This document shows positions 11,244-25,121 of a DNA stretch of 64,000 nt, one piece after another (within the stretch, counting starts at the first letter, position 1; the number at the start of each line of letters is the position of its first letter). The notes under the pieces are model-generated. The model saw only the letters and a program-made list of their open reading frames with translations. It had not been told where the DNA came from and made no database searches. The stretch spans positions 868,001-932,000 of the forward strand of contig JAQGEQ010000363.1 of assembly GCA_034620365.1 (NCBI GenBank), given 5' to 3'. This stretch comes from Pegea sp. RAD2-039 (lineage: Eukaryota; Chordata; Thaliacea; Salpida; Salpidae). The translations under genes and the position numbers were made by a program.

Positions 11244-13667
11244 ATGTGGTAAGTTTTGTTCAAATAATTAGATACACTAGAAATTTTATGAGTTATTTGA
11301 GAATATTTGGCAAAAAATAAAAAGTTTTTATCTTAAAATTATTAGTTTTCAAAAAGTGCCTTTATGAACTTATATATTTTCTATTAACTATTAAATGCTT
11401 TCAATTTCATAAGATTTCTAAAAGTTGTTTAATTCTATTTTAATAATTGTTAAAAATATGTAACATTTTATTTCCAGTGATAAGCAATCTGACAATCTAG
11501 ATGAAGATACTTCTGAATCTTTAATGCAAGGTTAAAAATTCAGTATATTTAGATTATTAATATATAGGGTTTATGCTTAAAAACTAAAATGTAAACTATT
11601 TAAAAAATATTTTTCTTTACAGTTTCTTAATACAATTAAACGGCTAACTTCAAATATTTTAAACTTTTCAGAATATACATTTTTTTCTAATGATTACGTC
11701 ATGTTATGTATAAATTAGTCATAAAAGTGTTCGTACATTATATCCTTCGTTGATGATATTAGTTAAAATTGTTGATTGTTGTATTTGATTGTACAATATC
11801 TTATTAAATTTATGAAAGAAATCTGTTATGCTTCATATAGATTATATTTAGCTATCATCTAATAACACTTATGCTGATATTATTCTGTATTATCACTAAA
11901 ATAGTTTAAATTATGAAATTTTCTATTGTAAAGATGATCAACAATCTATGAACAGTGGAGTTTCAACTCAACAAACGTCTTTAGAGGGATACAACTTTAC
12001 AGTTCCTAATAACCCAGTTAGTCTTTACAACGTCAAAATAAATTAAATAATTAAATTACATCATTGTAAAATGAAAGTTTAGTTAAACAACTTTACTAAC
12101 AAACAACTAAATTCAAACCAACTTTAATTTCACTTTTCACAAAACGCTTTCAGTCGTGGTTGTTTTGTTACAGGCGTATCGAGTTATCCAAGTCACACCA
12201 GGAACAGGAGATGTTAGTCTAGTTCCAGTTAACAGCGTTCAGAGTATTCTCAATCAATCTTCAACAACTGCTGTTAATGGACCTCAGGTTTGCTATTTAC
12301 AACTACTGTCCACTTATATTAGAGACCTTAAGTAGAAAACAACCATTTTATAAAAATCCCGTTGAGATGATATAAACTGTTGACTTGTAAGAGTTTCTCG
12401 GCCAAAAACACCAAACCAACAAAACTTATTTTATAAACAAGTCCTTCGCCTGATGGTTGAGAGTACTTTGGAAGCTGACATTTCTGATAATCTTTTTCTT
12501 TAGGTGGCTTTTGTGACAAATGGCATTAATGGAGATGGTGATAATAATAGTCAGACCACGAGTAGTACATCCGATTCACAAGTCGCTAAATATGCTTACT
12601 TCCAATCTTCAAGTTCCAGCAATGATTTGTCGCAGACTACAGAGAGTCAAGATCATCCTAATGTTCCTGGAGGTTCTTTAATTTGACTTTTTGTAACATT
12701 TATCAAACTATTTGATAAATTTTATTTCAACTAATCATTTTTACTTGCAGCTGGTCAATTTTATGTGATGATGTCATCACAAGATATGGTCCTTCAAAAC
12801 TCAACAAGGTCTATCGCTTCTAGGTATGTGGGCAAAATGTTTGTTCCCACCCTGAACGAATTTAATATTAACACTCTTTCATAGAAAAATTGATAGCCAA
12901 CGAGGCCTACCAATTAGCGTGCGAGACTCAAACAGACGAACTCAACATAACGAAGGTTAGCGTGTAAATAGTCGATAATCTTTTTTTGTGGTGATTAATT
13001 TCCATTGGTGCTGTAATTACCTCTAAAATTCCAAAAATTTGGTTTAAGTCCAAAAAGTTTTGGAATTGGCTACCGACAAATAATAACTCATTTTTTTACA
13101 AGTAGAAAACTAATATTTTATTTAGTTTGTTTCAAATACAAACTAAAGTGAACTGAATGAATTTGTTTGTAGTCGAAAGACGACGTCGAGATAAAATCAA
13201 TAATTGGATAATGAGGTTATCAAAACTGGTTCCAGACTGCGCTGGTGATAACACTAAACAAGGACAAGTTAGTGGCTTACATATTTAACCAAATGTTTCG
13301 AAATCTTCATCATCTGCAGAGCAAAGGTGGGATTCTGGCAAAAACTTGTGAATATATTGCTGATCTGCAAACTACTAATCAACGTTTTAGCGATTCCGTC
13401 GCTAAACTAGAAAGAGTCCAGTTGGATTATGAAGTTACCCGTCTAGAGGTCTGTTTAAAATTTATTAAAAACAAAATGTTGGGTAGTTTTGTAATCCAAT
13501 TAAAGATCCACAATTATCATAAACATCCAAGATACAATTTCTATCATCAATCAGCAAATTGTTTTTAGTTGGAAGAGACGAAGCAGGAAAACTTGATATT
13601 ACGACGTACACTTCAAAATCACGGACTTGAAGTGAATATCACGTCAACTAGCTCCTCTTCTCATTGA
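11244..13667 (+). CDS. USF: upstream stimulatory factor (bHLH-leucine zipper transcription factor)
   Basis: Ten coding exons join in phase: 11244-11248, 11478-11530, 11934-12016, 12174-12287, 12504-12672, 12751-12823, 12885-12955, 13173-13267, 13320-13448 and 13569-13667. Together they are 891 nt, 296 aa, against 310 for human USF1. Recognisable parts are A-Y-R-V-I-Q-V (the conserved V-M-Y-R-V-I-Q-V of USF1), the USF-specific region G-Q-F-Y-V-M-M-S around residue 143, the basic region Q-H-N-E-V-E-R-R-R-R-D-K-I-N-N-W near 186-201, loop and helix 2 with S-K-G-G-I-L-A-K, a leucine zipper, and the C-terminal H-G-L-E-V. USF dimers bind the E-box CACGTG in the nucleus. The start is the least certain part: a 5-nt coding piece, ATG-TG before a perfect GTAAGT donor, is chosen because its phase fits. 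The symbol stands for a single USF1/2 orthologue. Confidence 0.93.
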
Positions 13668-15191
13668 TTCAACTTACACAGCAGACTCATAATCTCCCTA
13701 TCATGTGATTAACCTTTAAGCTTTTGTTGTTCATTTTTCTTCTTGTAAGATTACTTTCTTGTGTTTTTTTTTGGCAATTGTTTGCTAATTCCATTAATCA
13801 AATTTGTGTTTTATTTAATAGTAGATCTAACTTTCTGATATTTGTAGTTAATATCAAATTCAACCTGTAAATTTGATGTTTTACTAAACTACTTCGTATC
13901 TTTATATTTGGTTTGGATTGATGTAGGGAATATAACAAGTAAATTTTCATCTCCTTAATTTAAGACTTTTATGGAATTATGACACAAAAACGATAAAACT
14001 TCTTTTTGAATCTTTCAAATATTGACTTTTCCATGTTTTGTTCGGATGACTTATTAGCTGACTTGTTCGTTGGCTGGAGCAGTAGAAACAAGGAAGTTGA
14101 CAGTCATTATTCCTTCCTTCTGCGCATGCGCTTTGGTTATTAGTGCGTTAAACCAGCCTCACTGGTTGTTTGGTGACACGGCCCGCTGACCTGGGACAGT
14201 GACATCGATGTTAACGGATTATATATTTGTTGTCTGGGTTTGCATCTGCAGAAGCAGCAGGTTTGTTAGGGAAGATACTTCCGCGTTTAGTTTGTCTTCA
14301 ATCTCCGACGAGACAACCGCGCACGAATAAAACAGTGGGTTAGCAACTTCCTTCTAATTACTCGTCCATCTTGTCGCCTTTATTGTAATTTTATCAATAA
14401 ACAGATTTCTTCAGAATATGTGGTTCTAAGATGATTCAAATTTGGTTTTTAGATAAATATTAGATCTGTTTATTTTGAAGTGTAAGATGAAAATTGATAC
14501 AAAGTTTTTGACGCCAAATTTTATCTTCAAAATTGAGTTTGGTGCTTATACTAAAAGTAAAGGATTTTTCACAGGTTTAGTTTCTCAATGAGTAAAAGTA
14601 TTTCTTTGAAATATACCTAAGTTGATAAGATTTGAAATTTGTTCACTGAGATTAGTTGAAATTTTTTTTAATGTTTCTAACAACCAAAATGTTAATTAAA
14701 AGTTTCCAATTAATAAAAATGCGACCAAAAAATTTTTGAAAATGTTTAAAAAAAATTACTTTTTTCTTAAACATATAACAACTTGTAATGAAAAAGTAGA
14801 TTTTGTCTATTCAATAAATTCCAGTATAAGCCGACCAACTATTAAAGCTGTTTCAGAGTTAAAAAATTGTTGAAAGCAACATGTACTTATCTACAAAGTT
14901 TTTCTTTCTAATTCTGGTAAATAACAGAGAACACATTTTCCAGTTTAAATTCATTTTTCATTAATTCTTTGTGAATAATTAAACCAGTAAGATTTTGTAA
15001 ACAAAAATATTTAAATGTCATAAAATTTATCAGAAAAATAATTTAAAATGCTTCAGATTTAATACATAAAAAGAATAAAAACTTGAAATATATGTAACTC
15101 AAGTAAATTAACAACTGTGTTTATTCAACGATAAAACTAAATTACACAAAGCTGTAAAGAACTCTTTGAATCATAAATAGAGATTTCATAC
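13668..15191. other. convergent 3' region between USF and SLC22
   Basis: USF 3' UTR followed by AT-rich DNA. A distinctly GC-richer block at about 14050-14350 contains TGCGCATGCGC, a perfect NRF1-type palindrome, and an ACTTCCGCG Ets-like site. AATAAA signals near 14325 and 14396 could end the USF transcript. No coding exon seen. Confidence 0.5.
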
Positions 15192-18100
15192 TTATAGGTA
15201 ATCTGAAACTATTTCTGTTGAGTTATCACCTTTAAAAGTCGGATTAACTTGAGACAATTGTTCTGCTTCTAATGCAGTTCTTAAAAAACAAATAAGGTTT
15301 ATTTTAGTACGCAGCTATAGTGCTTCAAGTAATCTGTATTTATCATAAGTTTATTTAAGCTTTATTTTTACACAAAATATGAAAAATAGTTTCTTGTAAT
15401 TAAATAATAAAAATATAAAACAATTGTTTGTTGTTTGTTAAAATTAAAACTCAAAGCTGTTTTTTTTAAATAAGCTACAAAATAAATTAAAATTAAATCT
15501 ATTTACTTAGTTTTGTTTCTGCTATTCCACCATTTCACCAAGAATATATTCTTTTTATAGAATTCTTCTGCCTGATCTAAATTATCAATAAATTCTACAT
15601 TGTTAGTTTCTGGGTATAACATTGTGGCAGCACCAGAAAAAATTGAAAAAGTTCCAAATAAAGTCTAAAATTTGTCAAAATCTGTTTTGATTTGTTCGAA
15701 CAAAAACAGTGAAGTATTACTTGTGTAAACCAGGGTAAGCTTGATTGCAATTGAAGTACAAATGGTGATATCATACTTCCAACTCTTGAAGTCATTGAAC
15801 CTAGACTTATAGCAGTTGTTCTAATCGAAAATATTTGTAAATGATTAATTGCAGCAAAAATATTTCTTACATCGTTTAATTAGTGCTTTCTAATCTTTAA
15901 CTAAAATTGTAAATAAAGTTTTTAGTTATCTACTACAGTGATCATTAAAAAATAGTTCTTTTGATGTGAAGAATAAAAAGTAATCATAAGACCTGGCATT
16001 TGAAGGAAAAACTTCAGAAGTAACGGAATACACCATAGAAAAAGCTGTTGTAGCAAACAGCTTACCAGTGATTGCTAGGACAGTACTTGTGGTAGAAATC
16101 GCTAAAAAATAAATCGTAAACAAAATATGAAAAAAATATGGGTTTAAGACCTGTTGTATCAGACCCAAAAAATGTGGTAAGCATTGAACAAATACAAAAG
16201 CTACCCGCTGCAATAAATGCAAAGCATTGAGTCGGTTTCCTTCCAAATCGATTACTGTAATAAGGCAAGAAATATCCAACAACTTCTACAACAGCGTTTA
16301 AACTACTATTCAAGTAAAAGTCACCTAAATAAATTGATGATTAAGTAAAATCTAAGAAAATATTTGCGTTTTTGTGTCGAGATGTCCATAACTAAGGTTT
16401 AAAAATGTCTCATTCGCTTTTAGAATAATAGTTTGCAGTTTGTTTAGTTTTCTAATAAAAAGATATTTGAAATGAAAATACAATTTAAAATTTTGATTAA
16501 GTTCATTTAATACTAATAAAAACCAAGAACTATTAAATAAACTTTCGAATAAAAATGTATCTTTTCGAATAGTTTATTTTAAATTGTTAAAGATTTTATA
16601 AGAATTCTAGCTGAGAATTTAAATAAAATCATAATGAAGTAGAAAGCTGATTGAATCAATTTTACCTGATAAGTTACCAGCATTCAGCACAAGACCATAA
16701 AAAACCATGCTACAAGTAAACCAACAGAACATAGTGATTAGGCACATGACGCACATTAATGGTCGTTGAAATAATTCCCAAATTCCAACCTTTTTCCGAG
16801 CGCTATTTTGCTCATCATTCTTTTTCTGAATGATGCAACAAAATCAGAAGAAAATCACAAATCACCACTAGGAGTCTCACTTTCATCTCGATGTGTTGGA
16901 CTATTTTACTCCACGTTTTATCATTTAACTCATGACCCGTGCTGCTAGAAAACTTACCTAAGACTTCCCGCGCTTCATTATATCTGCTTTTAGTTAAAAG
17001 CCATCTGTAAAAAGAGTATATTTGACGAAACTTAAAAAACTATTCGGAGATATTTTCTTACACCGGCGATTCAGGAATAAAAAAAATCATAAAAAAAGAT
17101 GGCAGGCCAACCAAAGAAATAACAAAATGGATCGGCCTCCACTTCTTAAAAGCGTAGCAAATCCAAGGATAAGCTGTATGACTTAAAGCAGCACACAGAT
17201 TAATGCCAACAACAGCTTCAAGTCTTCGTTTAACTCCTGCTATTTCACAAGCTACAAAAACAAACTTTAATGAAAAATGAAAAACAATAAAACTTCTAAC
17301 TCACTATAAGTAAAATTAGAAATGTAATTTGCGATTGTAAAAGCCGCTACAAGAGCTCTCATTGCCACGTAAGACTCGTACGTTGGCATAAAAGAACAAA
17401 CTAAAGCTGTAATGATCATACCAAAACTGGTGACTAGCAACGCTTTTTTTCTTCCATACCTAATAATTAGGATATAAATATCGAACTTCAAATGACTTTT
17501 TTCATACCAATCTGCTGCAGGACCAATAAATAAAGAGCCTACAAAGTAACCAAGAAAAAATATTGTGTTTGCTAAGGAGTCCAAATACTCTCTATCACAA
17601 ACTAAATCCCACTGCAAAATCAAATCTCATTTTAAATAACGCTATAAGAGTTAAATAAGATAAAAACTACTTCTGTTATTGGAGTTATTATGAATACGTC
17701 TGTGTCATATTTGTAACCGTAATCACATTTCATATCGGCAACAGGTCCTTGGTTAGATAAACAACTCAAATCATTTACTGATTCGCAGTAACTTAAATTG
17801 TAAGCTTTACGAAGACATTGAGAGTAAGTCTAAACCACCAAAAACAGAATTAAAAAGATCAAAGCTAAAAGAAAGAAAAATGTACATTTGATGTTTCATC
17901 ATATGGTATTGTAAAGTTCTTTATCTCGTCTTCTGTTAGATTAAAACTTGAGTCTATAGGAGGAACAGCACATCTAAAAATATAGTATTTGTTTATCAGT
18001 TATGTTTCAAATAAACATCAATATTAATTTTGCAATCTTTATTTGAGAAAATTGAAGAGATTATAAAAGCAATGTCATCAAGAATATTGTTAAATCATTT

Positions 18101-18630
18101 ATTACTAATTGCTCAGTTTTAACAATTTTGATTATAACACCTCTGGGCCTCAAAGTCAGTTCATTTTATCAATTTTTATGTTTGCATTGAACAAAATTAC
18201 GAATAAAACAGGTTTGATATTGAATATTTGTTGTGAAAACTTAACATTTCAATTTTGTTCTTGTTAAACTAGCAATATGTTTGATTTTTTCGTTTATTAG
18301 ATTTATGACGACTATAAAACTTATATTGAAATAACAATTTTTTTATCGAATTTGAAATAGGTTCCACAAAATCTTATCTAATTGTAGCTTTAATAAAAGT
18401 AAAGATTTTTATTTTTTACAAAAATGAAATTTAAATTAGTGGTGACTGTTATTATTAATTCTTAATTGTTATTATTTAATTCATTACCTGTGGTTTGGAA
18501 GTCCGCTCATATAAACTGCAGATTGTGTCATTAAAGCAGAAGCTAAACAGGAGCAGCATCCAACAAAAATCAGGAGAATTTGAGGAGTCGTAAGACCTCC
18601 AATTTGTTCTTGAAACTCTCCAAGATCCAT
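15192..18630 (-). CDS. SLC22-family organic ion transporter (major facilitator)
   Basis: Thirteen coding exons (reading order 18630-18488, 17973-17886, 17829-17671, 17611-17508, 17459-17305, 17251-17062, 17004-16881, 16825-16666, 16324-16151, 16101-15993, 15820-15721, 15664-15507, 15279-15192) join in phase to 1752 nt, 583 aa. After TM1 comes the large extracellular loop with cysteines and N-glycosylation sites N-L-T, N-F-T and N-L-S. SLC22 signatures follow: W-D-L-V-C-D-R before TM2, then a cytoplasmic A-A-D-W-Y-G-R-K-K loop (the usual D-R-F-G-R-R-K), P-E-S-P-V-W-L after TM6, the R-F-G-R-K-P loop between TM8 and TM9, and a late Y-P-E-T-N in place of L-P-E-T. Family members carry organic cations, anions, carnitine or zwitterions across the plasma membrane; the substrate cannot be told here. 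Confidence 0.92.
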
Positions 18631-21245
18631 ATGAGTTTCTAACAAGATTTGTTGCAAAATCAACTAACAGCAAAGTCTATTGAATATGCATCACATTTTC
18701 ATTGTAGTTTAAAATATTCAAAATGTTATTGATAGTATCTATAAAGTATCGATATCTATCTTATAACTGTTTTTTATGCAATCTGCTTCATAAAAATTGA
18801 TTTTTGTTGAAAGTATAATGCGGTATGCTAGAATACATTTGGTTTTTATTTGGTATGTAGATAGTCAAACAAAGAGTTGGTATATTTAACTTCATCTCAT
18901 CAACAAACTGTTAAGGACTAAAAACATATTTTTTTAATATTGAAAAACACTTTATTCTCTAAACCTAAGTTCCTTAATATGAATAACAAAAGCTGAATGT
19001 TTAATAATAATCTCAATATCATCTAAAGCTATAAATCAAAGTCTCAAAAAGTTTTAAACTGATTAAATGTCGCCTTAAAATATTAATCACTAGCTACAAA
19101 TGGATTAAGTTGAACTTGTAAACTACCAAATAAACTGCAGCAGCTTATACAAACAATACATCATTTATTACAAGCCTTATAGTCCCATAAGTAAATTATT
19201 TGAATTGCTGACAAAATATTTTGCGATTTTGAAACAAATTTCTTGAAGAAAACAAATCTGCCTTTTAAAATGCGAATTATTATTGATAACTTTGTTATCA
19301 GTAGAAGACTATATATTTAAATAGCTTTGAACATTTTTAAAGCTGTAGTGCTTATTTTAATTAGCTGTTTTAATGCTGTAGACTGCAATAGCAATCATAG
19401 TTAAGCATTTATTAATATGACCAACACTAATCAGAAATCTCTGTATGTCATATAGAAAGTTACATACTTAAGGGTATTAAGTTAGACATTTAGAAATCTT
19501 TACATCTATTTTTTGTAGTTGAAAGTTCTAAAAAAAGTTTTGATGATGAATTGTAATATAAAAAATGTTTTAATATTTATTAATTAGAGTTTGTTTTAAG
19601 ATAATAAACATGTTTAAAGTCGTTTTACTGACACAAGAAAATGTTCAAGTTTGTTTTTCAGTTTTTGGGAATAATTATTTAGAAATGTTGTTTATTGAAT
19701 AAAGTAATTTTCCTTCAAAATTTTGTTGTTGTTATTTCACTGACAAATTATACACGAAATATATTTTGCTAATTTTTTTTATTTTAAATTATTTATTTGT
19801 GTTATTCTAAATTGAATAAATAGAAAACACAATTAAAATATGATTAATTTTCAATTAAAATCCAATCAAAACTCAACTATAATAACTTAATGTCTATATG
19901 GGAAAGTATTAGCTTTTTAAAAGTACTGACAACAATTATTTTAGGATGGTCGTTTCTTGGTAATCGTGAACACGCAAATAACAATTTAAAAAGACCCCTA
20001 AATCCCTTCAAAGTAAAATATTTAAAGAAAACGGTTCAGTTTCGTTCACGACCTCAAAGTTCTTTTTCATAAACACTTTACTATGCATCAGGTTGACCTA
20101 TTTTTATTTAATTTTATAACTTTACACAATGATTTCACACTTGACTGATTTTTAATTTGATAGCAATTGCCATGAATCATGAAAAGGAAACAAAATATTC
20201 CCATCTCTTTTTAATGAGAAATTATTTCTGAAAATATTTTTTGCAAATGTAAGTTAGTAATTTAATTAAAATGAAGTCAAAATGACTAATGCAAAGAATT
20301 GGAACATGATTATAATGATTTCTGTCATCATCTCATTTACAGATTTATAAGTAATTTGATTATCTTAACTGACAAGTAAATAAATTTAATAAATAAATCT
20401 AAACAAGTTCTGGCAATCAAAAGGCTTCTTATTAAATAATTTTTATATTATTTATTACATTAACAAACTTATTAAATGATGAAATGTATACTCTAGTTGA
20501 TTTTGTTTAAAATCGAAAACTATAAAAATCCTACAAACAAAATAAGAAAATTTCATTTTTATCTTTAATATGTGGTTAGTTTTTTATCAATAAACTGAAA
20601 CATAATACAGAAATTAGATTTATGCATTGACCGATTTTACTACATCAGTTTTTAAGATGTTTAAAAAACAATTACTTGACGTTAAGGTTATTAAATGCAT
20701 TTTTATTTATGTGGAAAAATATATGAGTCAAATAAAGATAAAATTTAAATTTCTCATGAGTCATTATTAAAGAGTCTTATTGTTTTGATAATTTTCAAGT
20801 TTTGTTGTTTATTATTTTCAAGGATTTTATTGTTATGACGTCTTTTAATTTTTTTTAAATCAATAAAAATCTTTCTCTTTTTCGAACATTTTTCGTACAG
20901 TGATGCTTATAAGAAAATTATTGAATATATAAGTGAACAAATTGAAGGAAATTTAAAAAATACTAATTTGAAAATCTAGTGCTTATTACAGATAGGTTTT
21001 TGATACTAAAACTTTTATATTTTCTAAGCTACAAGTTTTTAGGAAACCGAACCTTAAATCAGAAAAGTTTAACAAATTTTAAATTTTCAAAGTTGAAATT
21101 TTTAATTCTAGAAATATTTTAAAGCATTTCAGTGACTAAAAACAAACTATTTTATTCTATATTTAAACCGATTAAATTAATTAATAAAATTTGTTTGTTG
21201 CAAAAAGTAGACTTTAATTAATTTTATCATTCGTAATTTTTTAGG
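18631..21245. other. intergenic, divergent promoters of SLC22 and MMP A
   Basis: The two flanking genes point away from each other, so both promoters should lie here. The DNA is uniformly AT-rich with no TATA box or CpG-rich block that stands out. A good polypyrimidine-AG acceptor ends at 21244, one base before the MMP A start codon. Confidence 0.4.
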
Positions 21246-24200
21246 ATGAAATTTGAATATTATTTTCTTCTGCTCTTTTTGATCCATTATAATCATGGGT
21301 TCCCGAAATTTGGAGTAAAAGTATCAAAGAGATCAGCTGACATTTCAAAACTAGGAATGTCTGATGTAGCTGTGAGTAAACATTTTACTGTCGGTTCTAA
21401 AAAACTGAAAAATAAATTCAAGATTCTAAAAGGTTTATTGAAAGATTTAAATATATGTTTCTCTCTAATTAATTTGTTTCCACTTAATTGCCAAAAACGA
21501 GAACAAAGCTGTGAAAGTATGATTTCCACTTCGCATTTAGTTAATTTTCTATAACTTGTATTATTTCATGAAAGCTAAAGTTATCTGAACAACTTTATCA
21601 TATAGTTTTCTGAAAGGTGTTTGTAGTTTTATTTATCTTTACCTTGCTTGAACTTGTATGCACCCTAAATAGATAAATTATTAAAATGCTTTTAACGCAT
21701 TTAAAAAGTAAAGTTCATTCATTTATAGAATGCTTTTATAATCTTTGAATAGAAAACTTTGAAAACCACCCAAAAAAGTTTTTTTTTTGAATGAATTACT
21801 TTACACTATCTCACCATAGAATTTGAAAATAGCATTAAAGCAACAACATTTCAAGTATTTTTATTTCAAAGGTATACAGACTTTTGTTGTAACGTTTACA
21901 AGAGCCTTACAATAGTTTGCTCTGTAAAAGATTAAAACTTCAAATTAAATTTTGATCGATAATTAGTTTTGACAAACCAAAGTTTTAAAAAGTTTTTAAA
22001 ATCTATTATCTAAAATACAAAAATAATTTGAAATTTTCTTAAGTAAATGAAATGAAAAGTTATCAATTGTACTCATAAGACTTTGCTTTTAGTTTTTTGT
22101 GTTATCAATCATTTACAATAAGATGAGTTGAAGTATAAAAGATTTTTCATTTGTTTTTAAAAGCTTACAAAGAAAACTTATATAACTTTTTTGTGGATTT
22201 TAGAACGTTTGTCTGTGACCCTCTAAAAACTTCCACAAGAAATAAATTCCGTTTTGATAAACTAAGTTCAAACAACTGATCAATTTTCATTAAAAAAAGG
22301 ATAACAATTGTGAAAGCAATTTAAAAAAGTTTAGACAGCTTAAATATCTAAAAATCGACTTCTGCTGCAGAATATCTGTAGAAGATTAAATACCATATAA
22401 GCTTAGTATTTGATCTTGAATAAAGTTAAGATTGATGAGTTCAATAGAAATCTTCACTTCAGTCAGATTGTAAAAAGCTTAATTGTTGTGGAAAAAATCT
22501 TCAATTTATCTATTTCTTTAAAGAGACATTTAAAGTTGAAAAAAATTTTCATAATAAGTTTTTCTCTTTTGTTTAAATCAAAAGATTTAAGTTATAACAA
22601 GTCATCTTGGATCAAATCAATAAAACACAGAGAGTAAAATACTCGATTAAAATTCAGTTGGGTTGTCAGACACTTTAAATTGTAAAAACTCTTCAACAAT
22701 ACCAAGCCATGAATAGACTGTATTAAAAACAATATTTGTTTTTGGTGACCAATGGTGCTTGGAATTTAATAAGCTCTTGCTCAGTTAGTAGTACACAGCC
22801 TTACAGAAAAATGACAATTGTAAAAACTATGCTATCAGACTTCAAATTCCAACAATTGATAAAAGAAGGTCTTTACAGGAGTATCTCAACAAATATGGAT
22901 ATTTATCAAAATCAAAAACACGAGAGATTAAAGTTGGAGGATACACTGATGCACGGAGCTTTCAAAGATCAATCAAGTAAGAAGATCATATGATCATACA
23001 CATGATTACAAATCTATTTGTAGGAAGATGCAGAGAACTTTAGGATTAATCCCAACTGGTAAGCTTGATGTTGAGACGATGTCTATGATTGTAAAACCAA
23101 GATGCGGAGTTGAAGATACAGTTGGAGTCTCACAGTTGATGGAAGAAGGTAAAGATGAAGATTAGGATCACAGATTTGATTACTAATAAATACAGGGAAT
23201 CACGCGAAGAGCAAATTTCGAAACACAAAATCCAGACGTCGTCAGCGAAAGAAAGAACGAAAACGGAGAAAAGATCATCAAAACCACAAACATCTGCTGT
23301 TAGAACAAGAAGAAGCAAAAAGTCGCCAAAAACGATATAATCTGGAAGGTAGATACGATCTGAAGATTTTCAGCTTGATGGAATTGTGTCTTTGTAGGAA
23401 ATCGCTGGAGAAGAAACAACCTAACTTACTTCATCGAGAACTTTACTCCTGACATGACTCGGAAGCAGGTTGAAGACTCAATTGAAGAGTAAGAGATCAT
23501 GTGATATTTCCCGCCATTCGCACTAATCGATGTGAAAATGATTTAAAATGAGTTTAAATCAAAATCGAGTCGCAAATGACGTCATAAATACATTTCTACG
23601 TCATCAGAGCGTTTCAACAGTGGGCTCGGGTATCAACTTTGACCTTTGCGCGTGTATATGACTCCCAATCAGCAGATATAACTATTCGATTTGGTGCTCG
23701 TAGCCATGGCGACTACTATCCATTTGATGGACCAAGTAAGTCACGTGGTCAGTCCACTACTTGACAAACTGGTCATTGGCTGACAGGTGGGACTCTGGCT
23801 CACGCTTTCTTTCCCGAAAATGGTCAAACACATTTTGATGAAGAAGAGAAGTTTGATTATCTTGATGGTTACGGTGAGTGACGTCATAAATTACAATGAC
23901 GTCATCATTTCTTCTCAAGGTGTAAACTTGATGCTGGTTGCGGCCCACGAATTTGGTCATGCGCTTGGTCTGGCCCACTCAAACGCCCCAAATTCACTAA
24001 TGGCCCCTATTTACTATGGTTACATTCCCGACTATCAGCTAGATATTGATGACGTCAAAGCAATTCAGCAATTATACGGTGAAAAGCGCGATAAAGCGAA
24101 TTAGAGGGCGTCAATTTAAACTTGTTTCAGGTAAAAACCCGACCATATTGACCACTGAAGCACCTACTACTGAACCAACTACTGAAATGGTGATCAAAAC

Positions 24201-25121
24201 ACCTGAGAACGCCCTGGACATATGTGAAGATGGAATTGGATTTGATGCGGCATTTTTTGGTATTTTTTATTCGAAATTTTGGATCTGCAAACTTCGGATT
24301 TTTAGATTTGAAGCGCAAGGAGCTCGTCGCTTTCGAAGGAAAATGGTTTTGGCGTTTCGATAGTAACGGTGATTACCATGGTTACCCAAAACTAATCGAA
24401 GACCACTGGCAGGGACTCCAGTCAAATGTGGACGCGGCCGCTTATTCCAGATACACAGGATTCAGTTACATCTTCAGAGGTACTTCTTCTTTAATCTTCA
24501 ACCATTAATCTTTATGACGTCATAGGAAGCGAGATTTATCGATTTCGAGACTACAAATTAGACCAAGACTTTCCGCGACCCTTATCCAGTCTAGGACTGC
24601 CCAACAATGTGGACGCTGCCATGCAGTGGACAGGTGACGGACTGATGTACGTGTTCAAACGTAAGTGTGATGCAATCAACTATACACGTGACCAAGTATG
24701 TGGTTGCTAGGCAACAATTTTTTCCGCTTCAATGAACATCAACAATACGATGGAATCCGAAGATTTGCTCATCGACACATTAAAAAGAACTGGATTGGGG
24801 TCCCGGACAAACCTGATGGTGCTATTCAATGGAAGGATGGTTAGTGACGGTTGTTAAGGCTTGTTTAGTTGTTAGGTGACGCGTTTTGGTTGATAGGATC
24901 GACTTATTTCTTTAAGGATGATCAAGTCTTCAGATTTGTAGACACAAGGCTGGAAGTTGATAAAAGATATCCGAAAGATTTGAAAAGATACTTTATTCGA
25001 TGTCCAGAACAAAAATGTAAGTTGATCTTCATCTCTTACGGAGTTTTCATGATCTTTGTGACTTTGTGCAGTTACTCCGTTGAGATTTCGGAAGAATCGA
25101 CGCTTCAGACATGATCACTAG
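21246..25121 (+). CDS. matrix metalloprotease A, MMP19/28-like, furin-activated
   Basis: Fourteen coding exons (21246-21371, 22879-22976, 23024-23148, 23196-23348, 23398-23488, 23608-23735, 23787-23873, 23920-24078, 24131-24259, 24306-24479, 24526-24660, 24711-24839, 24897-25016, 25072-25121) give 1704 nt, 567 aa. Order: signal peptide (about 1-18), peptidoglycan-binding-like propeptide, cysteine switch P-R-C-G-V-E-D (100-106), a very basic linker ending in furin site R-Q-K-R (160-163), catalytic domain with [12 protein letters not shown] (His279, 283, 289; Glu280) and Met-turn near M297, a Thr-rich hinge, four hemopexin blades between Cys354 and Cys547, and a basic tail. It should be secreted, activated in the Golgi, and cut extracellular proteins. 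The active-site surroundings look closest to MMP19. After a 1.5-kb first intron the rest are mostly 46-57 nt. Confidence 0.93.
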
